Of a stretch of DNA of 64,000 bases, positions 1 through 10,256 are shown piece after piece (position 1 is the stretch's first letter; each line of letters opens with the position of its first letter). The notes beneath the pieces were generated by a model, which was given only the letters and a program-made list of their open reading frames with translations, did not search any database and was not told where the DNA came from. Origin of the DNA: Hormiphora californensis (Eukaryota; Ctenophora; Tentaculata; Cydippida; Pleurobrachiidae); assembly GCA_020137815.1 (NCBI GenBank), contig CM035359.1, positions 5,437,356-5,501,355 of the forward strand, read 5' to 3'. Made by a program: the position numbers and the translations under genes.

Positions 1-270
1 AGACATCAGGACAAAAGTAAAAGAATGCACGTGCAGAATTGAATTTCCCTTAGTACCCAAAACTGCAACTGGGAGTGAGGTTTCTAAGTTGCTCTAATAA
101 TTGCACGTGCAGGTGTAGTTGCTAGGTGATGTAGCACTGACAATTTGAATAGTAAGTAGTATGATGTGGTTTTTTATTGAAAGCTGAGTGAGTGGTATAT
201 GTGACCTGTCTAGCGATAATATTGATTAAACATTCATTTCAACATAAATCTCTAGATTGATTGCCAGAGC

Positions 271-349
271 GGCTGTCAGACCAATGCTCTGACACCACGG
301 TTCTCGCGTGCTCTGCAGCTGTCTAATGCTCTGACTAGTGCCTGACAGT
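271..349. repeat. Copy of the CCAATGCTCTGAC repeat family
   Basis: Carries GTCAGACCAATGCTCTGAC and GTTCTCGCG, words also found in the tandem array at 25335-25585 and in the GPCR intron copy at 11064-11152. The ends are inverted (GTCAG and CTGAC). Confidence 0.5.
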
Positions 350-502
350 GTACATATAATAAGGTCCAAATGATTAGATTTTTCCACAACCGTGATCTGC
401 CCGCTGTATGTTGTACAGTAGGGCGTGTATGTGTGAGAGAGACAGTGAGATTAGCAGCCAGAGAAGATATTACAAATCTTGTTTCGAGGTCCAAATGAGG
501 CA

Positions 503-546
503 CGGAGTTTTTCTGAATCAGCTTTTTCTTTCATCGTTCCAGCTCT
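503..546 (-). repeat. Fragment of the 29-kb fold-back element
   Basis: GGTCCAAATGAGGCACGGAG followed by a TTTTTCTGAATCAGC word matches one arm of the inverted repeat at 29173-29490. It sits just 3' of the cysteine-rich gene. Confidence 0.6.
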
Positions 547-557
547 TATAATGTATT

Positions 558-1102
558 TTACCTCGCATTTGCAGGGCAGCACATGCCACTTGTCGAAGAG
601 GTACAACACTGTTCCCCTGGCGAACAGCATCCATCTGCCCACTTTCCCTCCCTAGACAAATAAGAGAAAAGGGGAGTGCACAAAAATATAAATTAGCGAA
701 AAATTTTCTTCGAAAAATTTTGGCTAATCATTGTTTGCTATTAATTGTACCTGCCGATCCTCCAGCAGCAGGTTGACTCTGGCCCGCAGCAACCGTATCC
801 AGGGCAACACTTGTAGGAAGTCCACGAGCACCAGTCATCATCCCCTGAATTGCATTTTATTTATATATTTTAATATTAACGCTCTTCAACTGCAGCAGAA
901 GATCCAAAAGGGGCCATTTTCTTAATAAAGAAAGCCTTTTACATTATACCGGTCCATTATTTGAGCTGGTATATTCGCGATATAATTTAATGTCGTACCA
1001 ACCTGTTGCTCTTGGACACATGAAACTTTCCTCTTTCTTCGCCTCGCATTGCCGGAACACCAGCGGTAACAAAAGCAGTGTGATCCACGGCGGTTTAATC
1101 AT
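558..1102 (-). CDS. Small secreted protein rich in Cys-Cys doublets (granulin-like spacing)
   Basis: Three exons on the minus strand, 1102..1003, 844..751 and 651..558, join in phase with GT-AG introns. The product is about 95 residues. It opens with a signal peptide (MIKPPWITLLLLPLVF, cleavage probably after QCEA). A mature part follows with six CC pairs, for example YKCCPGYGCC, STCCWR, DGCCSPGEQCC and GMCCP. Paired cysteines spaced this way recall granulin modules, which are disulfide-stacked secreted growth-factor-like domains, but the spacing does not fit the 12-cysteine granulin consensus exactly. The ATG at 1102 is chosen because the signal peptide follows at once. The 3' end is uncertain: the last exon meets an in-frame TAA at 560-558, but AG|GTAAAA at 562/561 is also a good donor, so the gene may continue. 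A repeat fragment lies 3' of it at 503-546. A secreted disulfide-rich protein is likely; its function is unknown. Confidence 0.55.
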
Positions 1103-1421
1103 AATATCGGCTAGTCAAATAACATTTATAGTTTAGGTGGACAGAAACATAATTGGACAAGATTGTTGTTGGTATGTAGTAGCGAATAGCTCTACGAGTA
1201 TTTTTCCGGTCTCAAAAGATGCCTCTATTGCTAAGATATTTTTGATACAACGGTGGCAACTGGCAATTCTCATTTTTAACAATTTGCCGGAAGTGTGTAG
1301 CTACTACAGGATTAATTCCAGCCAGTTTCATTTTCGAACAACGCATTTTCCTCAATCTGTGTACTTTAACGAGCTAGCTGTTACAGAGAAAATCAGGATG
1401 TATACAACGGAGAGTCTACTG

Positions 1422-1422
<1 letters not shown>

Positions 1423-1513
<91 letters not shown>
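1423..1513. repeat. (CT)n microsatellite
   Basis: A nearly pure CT dinucleotide tract of about 90 bp; the Ser-Leu ORF across it is an artefact. Confidence 0.97.
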
Positions 1514-1515
<2 letters not shown>

Positions 1516-2440
1516 CTCTTTCTAATTTATGCTAATAGGTGTGAGAGGAACACTGGCACACTGACGACTGCATCGGCCGTATCAAACGGGCAACTGTAAG
1601 ATAAACAACAATTTAGCAGTAAATACTAAGAATAGGAAGCTTTCGGCTGAACCACCACAAGGGGCTGACCAGCGAGCAATATCAGTTGTAGGTGTTCTGT
1701 GGCTTCACTAAAACCTTCCAAACAATCGTTATATGGGAGGGGTAGGCAGGAGCAATAAGCATAATTGTGTACCGCACTAGACAGATGTATAGACAATATA
1801 CTATGGTGGACAAGTGCAGTGGCCCCCTGTGTTTTACAGACAAAAGATCTTCCTTGCAGTGGCATCCTGTTGTAGATATACAACTCATACACGTAGAGAG
1901 CTGCAACCTATTATAGGGAATTACATATAGTTTGTATGCGATAAGCAAGACTGAGAGATGGCATAAATTGAACTCATATATGATATGGTAGATAGGTTAG
2001 AGATTTGGTAGTAGAAAGAGAAGGAAGTGAATAACTGGAAATGATCTCACACAAATTCATTTACTGTTTAAGACATCTATCTCGTATAACACATGGAAAA
2101 CATTTGCTTGAAATTAGTACAAAATGAGCCTAAGCATGTTGGTGACGCAGTTACCCTTTCAAATCCTGCGCATAGTGCAGCAAAACGAAGCCTGTGAGAG
2201 GTGACGGCGCCACCAAGCCTAAGCAAAGTGCATGGTATAAAGAATCTTGGTGTAATACATACACCCTTGTCTGTGAAGGGATCAGCTGTGAGGAAAGGTC
2301 GTATACACTGATTGAATATACAAATTGTACACACTGCAGCTTTACAGAGGGCATGTAAATAGAGGAGCAAGGTCGAAGCTCTGAGCTGCTTTATATTTAC
2401 ATCTAGAAGCTGAATTCTTTAGTTAACCAATACAAATTAT

Positions 2441-2444
2441 AGAG

Positions 2445-2542
<98 letters not shown>

Positions 2543-2605
2543 GAGAGAAAGAGAGAAAGAGAGAAAGAGAGAAAGAGAGAAAGAGAGAAGAGAGAAGAGA
2601 GAAAT
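2441..2605. repeat. (GA)n tract grading into an AAAGAGAG repeat
   Basis: Pure GA for about 90 bp, then eight-base AAAGAGAG units to about 2590. This is a compound microsatellite. Confidence 0.95.
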
Positions 2606-3034
2606 GATAGATAAAGATGAATTACCGGCGATGATGTTATAATATTAAACTTTAGCCGATGCCGGAGAAGAAGATAGCGGAAATCTGAAGGTAGAATTAC
2701 TACCGTTGGTGGGACTCACATAGAATATTTTCTTCTTCTTTTTCTAAACAGTGAAGTCAAAGAGCAGCTATGGCAATTGGCATATGGTACCTGGAGAGAG
2801 AGATAGAGAGAGAGTTTCGTCAACATTCCTATTATTCTAGCACACACACACACACACTCAACACGCATTAAACAACAAGATGATCAACTAACTAACTTGT
2901 ACGCACACACACGAATACCGAGGTGATTGACTGGAAAAGCGGAAATGGGTGATGGAAAATTAAATTGGATCAGAATTTGTTGAGTACTTAGAATTGAGAT
3001 TCAACTTCAATCAATGATTGAGTCAATCATATTA

Positions 3035-3205
3035 TACTAAAGACGGATTTTTTGAAGTTGTCACCACCCCCCCCCCCTTTTCGTGCACGGAATGTTTTTG
3101 CAGCGTCACATCACATGTTAACGTGTGGTGTGCGCGTCAAAATTGATAAATTTCACATCGGCGGTCATTTGGGGTTGACAACTTCAAAAAATCCGACTTT
3201 ATATT
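3035..3205. mobile_element. Fold-back miniature element, about 170 bp
   Basis: The left arm GACGGATTTTTTGAAGTTGT (3042 on) is matched in inverse by ACAACTTCAAAAAATCCGAC near 3179. A poly-C run and unique sequence lie between. No transposase is encoded. Confidence 0.7.
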
Positions 3206-3377
3206 ATTATTAGTGAATAGCCATAAGTTAAGAAATGAGAGTTTATGAATGCTTACGGTTACATATTAGTAATACACACCGATCACCATGGATAAATGAG
3301 CAATGATATTTAATATTTGTATTTGTATGGGTTTCTTCGTGAAGATCAAAATTTGATTGAATACGCAGACATCTGCT

Positions 3378-3402
3378 TCTCTCTCTGTCTCTCTGTCTCT
3401 CT

Positions 3403-3497
<95 letters not shown>

Positions 3498-3575
3498 TCT
3501 CCCTGTCTCTGTCTCTCTCTCTCTCTCTGTCTCTCTTTCACTCTCTCTATCTCTATCTCTATCTCTCTCTATCTG
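3378..3575. repeat. (CT)n microsatellite with CTGT interruptions
   Basis: About 200 bp of CT repeat broken by TCTGTCTC and CTATCT units. Both overlapping Leu-Ser ORFs are products of the repeat. Confidence 0.95.
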
Positions 3576-4185
3576 CTTTTAGTCACGTTCATAGAAACTC
3601 CCTCTTTCAATTCTTCCAGGGACTGCAGCACGTCACACACGCACACTTGCTCACAACTTAGTACTTACAGTGAAGTCGGAATTACGAGTGTTTTCAGTCG
3701 GACCCCATTTACCGACCCCCGATATATCGGACGAATGAATTTCCACCATTGTGGCATTTTATATGAAATAGAATCTCTAATCTATACATATTTCATTAAA
3801 ACGTTAGGACCACGTGAACTGATTATAAACACCTGTTGCCTTTTCTTTTGTTTAGTTCCTCAATCCTCACACCTCAATTATAGAGTTCCTCATTCCCGTC
3901 CTATAGTTATAATATAATAATACTCTAGAGGAAAAGCTATATTGCTCGTTTATGTGACACTTCTTATCTTATAATTTGGAAGTATCGAGTCATCAAAACC
4001 GTTCCTTATAAGACATTTGCTAGGCAACGAGTTCGGTGCTTCTTTATAAAATGTTATACATCAAAATGTTATGCATCAAAAGCAGTGAAGCTGTTTTCAA
4101 ATGAATTTTAATTTGGTTTTTTATCTGGCTTTTTTTGATATGGCTTTTGTGGCTTGAAATTATCTAATTGGTGGAAATGTGAGAC

Positions 4186-4260
4186 CCTACTACAAATTTG
4201 GGTATGATATCCCCCCTTCTTCTATCCTCCTGCGCTGTCTCTCTCAAATGTACCCTACTA
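4186..4260. repeat. Dispersed repeat shared with about 48183-48228
   Basis: GTATGATATCCCCCC and CTATCCTCCTGCGCTGTCTC recur almost unchanged near 48183-48228, downstream of ETS exon 7. The nature of the family is not clear. Confidence 0.5.
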
Positions 4261-5535
4261 CAAATTGATCTGGCTTTTTTGGCCTTGTGGGGCAAGGCTC
4301 CCCCACATAATACTGAAGGGGTATTTAAGCTATTCGGTACAATTGATGTCACAGTAAACCTAACTCCCATGTCTTCCAACGAAAGATTTCTGTCTGTAAC
4401 TAGGTGGATAGTTATCCGATTCAGCATAATATAACACTAGCGTACAATATGCCAACCAGTGCATGGTTAAACAAAGCCTGATAACTACAATTTGCTATAT
4501 AAATTCTCTCTTGTAATACAGCTCCCTACGCGATACTGATTCAGCTGGCACCATGCAGCTCACTCCAAACCATGTGATTTTTCTTTGTGCTGAGGTAACT
4601 CACCGTGACCCCCAGTAACCCCGCAACTAGTATGTGACAGGTGCAGTGAGGATGATCAGTCACGGGAGAAACTACTGTCAGCTAAACAGCTGTCTGTGAA
4701 GTTTATAATGCTAGGGAGTATATTCTTTGAGCCCGCCCGATCATTCGACCATCAAAAGTCACTAAAAGTGGGTCTCTATAAGCTTCCAGATCTGTCTATA
4801 TTACTAACAAATAATTTGATGGCTATAAAAGATGGATTTAATTTGACCTCAAAGAAACAACAATTTTAGTAAATAATTAATGAGGTGCTCGATCTGCCCC
4901 CCCCCCCTTACTAGGAGAAACTACTGTCACGGCTTCTTACTAGGAGAAACTACTGTCACGCGGTATATCTTGCTGATGGTTCCTCCTCCTCCATCTGACA
5001 CACTGCCTATATAATTTCCTCTTAGAGTGACGCATGCTAAATTACTTCCCCTCGATCTTACAACCAATCAGCAGAGATTCTATTAGAGATTCTAAGATTG
5101 CACGAGTTAAAGTCCTAATTAGGGGCGAATATTCTGAAACTTTAGATATTTCTTCTACGCAGTCAAATGTGACAGTCCAATTTTCATCTTCCTCGAAACC
5201 TCAACTACCTAACGCATGTCTTAAAACTTAAGTTTGCATATTTTCCCGGCTCCGATGCCTTTTGCAAACGGCATTATAGGTGATTAACGTTAGGATTATA
5301 ATTATCTTTGTAGCCTGCCACCAGTTGAAGATCTTACAACACCTGTTTGGAGATACCTTGTTTAGTAAGTACTATCCTCTTATCTCACAAGAGATACTAT
5401 CAGGGTGGTCACGTATAATAACGGCCATACACCCGGTCTGTCGCTAAAAATAACCAATAGCGTACTGTTAGCAATAAGTGACAAGTTATATAAGTAGGCT
5501 AAGTAGTTCTTTTTCCCATACTACCTTTGTTCATT

Positions 5536-5706
<171 letters not shown>

Positions 5707-6523
5707 TACATATGAGCCCCCTGCCGAGAAATATAGTACTTTTCTTAGCAATGTTTAACATTACCTCTTCTGTCTTATAATGACGTCAGAAAAACCAGCA
5801 ACTGTCACTTTGCTTTTGTTCTCAATCAATAAATTTTGATTTTAGTTTTCTGTTCTCGATCCTGTTTTTTGCAGTGAATTTGTTTCCTAAAACATCTAGA
5901 TACATAATGGTACTAAATTTACAGAATTGTTTAGAAATCTGTGTTTCTCTTCTTCATCCAAGAAGAAATAAGAATCAAGAAAATATGTTTTAGATTAAGT
6001 AGATTGACGTTTCTGTTTGCCAGGTGGATGCTTCGACACAATAGTATTCTTTATAAACAAAGGGAGAAAGATAGACAGAGATGGAAACAGAGATAGAGTG
6101 ATAAAGGATGGAGAGAAAAAAAAAAGGAATATAAGGAATATTATGTGAAAGACATAAAAACCAGATGCCAGATGGTGCGATCAATCTCACTTTTTTTCAC
6201 AGAGTATATTCCAGGCCTGCTAGAATTTTTCAAACCTGCTCAGTGCTCGTGCTAAATTGTGTTAACCCAACCGAAAATAGAGAGTTTACCTAATCTAAAA
6301 AATACTTTATTGATTCTTATTTCTTATTGGTTCACCTCTCTTTAAATAATATAGTTTGCCCCGAATGTTCTTGATCTTTGTTCACACAGCAACAATTTGA
6401 TCAGTATCTATCACACTTAGATGTTAAATATCGCGTTATGAGAGCTTCTCAGGAGACGATTTGAAGAAGATACTGAGATTAAATCGGTTTAAGCAATTTT
6501 AGAGGGGGTGAGACACATTGAAT

Positions 6524-6620
6524 GAGAGAGGGAGACATAGAGAGAGGGGAGAGAGAGAGAGAGATATATATAGAGAGATAGAGAGAGAAACAGAGAGGGA
6601 CAGAAAGAGACAAAGAGATT
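6524..6620. repeat. Impure (GA)n tract
   Basis: A GA-rich stretch with GATATATATA, GACAGA and GAAACAGA interruptions. Confidence 0.85.
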
Positions 6621-6906
6621 TAGTAGACTATCATTGGTTTTGCAATATGCCACACGCATTCTCTTTTATGTCTATATGTCAAATGATTAATGGGCAATGG
6701 CTTATACTCGTCGTATATTCTTTCTGTTGTCGTCATCGATGCACAAATTTAATTGCCAAAGTAAATGAATTCAGTGTCTATGAGAGTATTTAAATAGTAA
6801 TTATACAATATGTTATTATATGATATTATTCTTGACAGCATTGGGGTTTCTAAAAATGATAGTAATCATTGGCGGTATGCTCAATAGTTTTACATCTGAA
6901 TCAATA

Positions 6907-7077
6907 CAGTTGGACCCCGATTTAGGGGACCCCGATTTAGTGGCACCCCGATTTAGGGACAGGATTTTTTTCCCCGATATAGGAAATTAACCTTATTTGA
7001 CCCCGATTTAGTGGACACCCCGATTTAGTGGACAAGAGCCTTTCCCCCGAGGGTGTCCCTAAATCGGGGTCCGACTG
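6907..7077. mobile_element. 171-bp TA-flanked miniature element, family A copy 1
   Basis: Ends are CAGTTGGACCCCGATTTA and TAAATCGGGGTCCGACTG, flanked by TA on both sides (6905-6906 and 7078-7079). Internal GACCCCGATTTAGTGG words repeat. TA duplications and CAGT...ACTG termini are typical of non-autonomous Tc1/mariner-superfamily elements of pogo/Tigger type; that assignment is inference. Other copies: 37475-37657, 45266-45436 and 50619-50789. Confidence 0.8.
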
Positions 7078-7532
7078 TAGTAGGAAGTAATTTTAATATC
7101 TTCTTCTGTGAGAGAAAAATGAACTAAAGGTCATCCATCTGATTCATGCGTATGCATGCGCTTCAATCTTTTGACAATTTGGCATGTTTCATATCTCATT
7201 TTCAATTCTCAATAGTTCTACATATATCTGAATAGTAAGGGATGAACATCAGCTGATTCATATACTATGTGCTACATACTTTCTTCATACAGTAGTACAG
7301 CTAGAAGTACTTTTGACAGTTTTAATATATATGCAACCCTCATATTATATGATAGGGGACAGGTAGGACACATGACATGTAGAGATAGGTATGAATGGGA
7401 AAGAGAGAAAGGGACGGAGGACGAGATAGTGTTAGCGATAGAGAGAGGGAGACAGATAGAGTAGAAGATTGCCGGTTCTCTAAAATAAGTTCCACCTATG
7501 AACCTACTTGGGCACTGGTATAGATATTATTA

Positions 7533-8314
7533 GGGTAAACCGGGGCAATTCGAACAACCGGGGCAATTCGAACATAGTACTACTGCCCGTCTCTCACCTA
7601 GTTAAGCTATCATAATGACGTCATCCTATCTCCAGAAGAAAACTGCTCGTTCGAGCCTGCCCGTTACCACTAAATAGGCTCTAGATCCGGTTTAAGTTGG
7701 TCAATTTCCGATTTGAAAAAACCAGCTGAAAGCTAATAATATCAGCTTTCAGATGGTATAAAAATTATTTAAATATTCGCATGTTTTCATTCCAAATTCT
7801 GGTAAATTAAGATTACCGGGGCAATTCGAACAACCGGGGCAATTCGAACATGGGCAATTTGGTTAACACACCGGGGCAATTTGGTTAACTCCCGGGCCAA
7901 TGATGTGCAGTTCTTTGTACCACGTGATCACGCGTGATACCGGGGCAATTCGAACAAGAACGACCAGCGTGTAGATTGCGTGTAGATTACATTGTTCGAA
8001 TTGCCCCCACCTCTAACAACACCAGGCGGGAATCTTCTTCTGGTGTTGTGAGGACGTTCACGTGACTCCCACGTGACGAAATAAAGCACTCCTATTGGTG
8101 TTGTCCGAATTGCCCCGGTACCATTTTTTCCGACCAAAATTTTTAAATTAGTTATTTAGTTAAGTAAATGATGGTCCCTAGAGTTGAAATTTATCTTATT
8201 TGAAAGATAAAATAATGAACTTTAATCCTATATAATTTTTTTCATTGTATCTTTTTTTAAATGGGAGTGAGAACCGATTAAGTAAAAAGTTAACCATTTT
8301 GCCCCGGTTTACCC
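7533..8314. mobile_element. 782-bp TA-flanked element with CCGGGGCAATTCGAACA iterons
   Basis: The terminal inverted repeats GGGTAAACCGGGGCAA and TTGCCCCGGTTTACCC are each bordered by TA (7531-7532 and 8315-8316). The word CCGGGGCAATTCGAACA occurs in both orientations inside, mostly near the left end and around 7817-8115. No transposase ORF is present, so it would be non-autonomous. The TA duplication suggests the Tc1/mariner superfamily. Confidence 0.8.
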
Positions 8315-8518
8315 TATAGAAGATCCTTTTAGTCCTTTTAGAGTAGTTTGGGGAGCTCAAATATATATTATGAACATCGAACGGGTTCAACGATATTATA
8401 TATGCCGTGACGTCCTTCTCCTTATTTCTCATTTTCTTTCTGCTTATCTCTCATCATTGCAGTGTCCAGTCCGTCCGGATAGGATTGATTATTGAGTCCA
8501 TCGTGTATCGCTTACTGG

Positions 8519-8752
<234 letters not shown>

Positions 8753-9559
8753 TGAGAGAGATTTTCTCAGGCATCGCGACTGTCGAATGCATTGGCATTT
8801 CGTTCAATGCATGGTGCCATTATAGTCTGAAGTAAGATGGTAGGAAGAGAGGGAGAGATATTACCACAGTGGGAGGTTGACTGGTACATGGCGACAACAA
8901 CACGCAGGAATCAACCCCTTACCAGTATGAGGTGTATTATAATGCTACTCGTGTCTAAGTTTAGATTAGTTTCTATAAATATAAATAGTTCTAGATAAAT
9001 ACAGTTGGTGTTGAAAACTTACCTTTTTGAAACTTTTGTTTTGAGATCTTTCTTTTCAGGCTTCGAAACTTTAGTTGTGGTTGATTATACATTACGATAT
9101 TATACGTCTAATGGATTTATTGACTATTGAGGACAAGAGAGACTATATATGAATTAAGTGACTTGCCTTTGAAATATATTTTAGCATTTCAGCTAATTAT
9201 CATAATAGCATATTACCATGGCAAGAGAAAGCTAGTGAATTCTTGTATTTAATGTTACACCTGGCTTTCATTATGGCATACTGACATTGGTGACCACCAT
9301 CAAAATCAGACACCGGCCTAGGATTATATCATTCAGCCCTCAATTTAAAGGACCCATCAGGATTGCAGGATACATAAACAGTATTTCTAGGGAAATTTAT
9401 TCGAGGTTCCGGTAAATCGAGCTAGGTTTGGCTGTAGCTGCTACGTATGTGGTTCTGTGAATTGGCTCTTAGAGTTACAACAAGAATAACTGCATTATGT
9501 TTCATAATGCTATGTTTCCCCGTCAACCTTTATTTTCATAACCATCTAATGTGAAGGCG

Positions 9560-9880
9560 GGACAGACATTTCCGATCATTTATGAATCACTCGAACCTTA
9601 TAGAACAAATCTTTGTGTTTTAGTAGCACTAAATTGCGTGCCACATTACGCGGCTCACATTTCCTGAAAACGTGCCATTGAAGTATTTGATGAAGGAGCA
9701 ACACTGTTGTCCCTCGCAACTGAGCGGGTTACGTTACAAAAAAGCGTGACACTTCACTAGTATGTAAAATTTTCGAATTCTAAACCCCTATGCCTTTTTA
9801 CAAAAGGCATCCGGGTACAAAAATAACATCAATGTAATTTGAAAAGGCATTGCTCTGAGGCAGGGAAAGGGAGTTTGATT
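9560..9880. repeat. Dispersed repeat, inverse copy near 26600-26900
   Basis: ATGCCTTTTTACAAAAGGCATCCGGG and GTCCCTCGCAAC words recur in the opposite orientation at 26608-26750. A short hairpin (GCCTTTTTAC with AAAAGGC) lies near its right part. Confidence 0.5.
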
Positions 9881-10256
9881 GATTTTTTTCCTTCTTCTTC
9901 ACGGCCTCAGCGATTTTTTAATCGAGACAAAAGCATCCAGTCTTCTGGGCGCTGCCCTATCCCACTTTAACTTGCTATCTAACCTCCTTTTAATTTTAGA
10001 TTTCTTAGCGTACTTGTATTATTAGTCCATCTTGTTCTGTCTGGCGCCGCGACCCATCTGAGCGCACTGTCGATTTTGAGAATCAAATGGGGTATGGCGC
10101 CGCCATACAGATCTTGTTATATTCTAACATTAGAGGGCCGAGCAAGGCAAGCCCCATCTTTGAGCTGTGAGACACGCAAACTGTTAATCTATTTTGATAG
10201 TCCTGAAACTGGATATTTTTATTTTATTGCCACTTTGCAGCGTGTATTAGTAAGTC

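Noticed and set aside
3317-3917. Leu-Ser and Arg-Glu repeat ORFs here and at the other CT/GA tracts
   Set aside because: Dinucleotide tracts are open in several frames; the ORFs begin and end outside any conserved exon.
5034-5231. 65-codon ORF in a gene-free region
   Set aside because: Composition looks protein-like but no homology, neighbours or regulatory signs support it.
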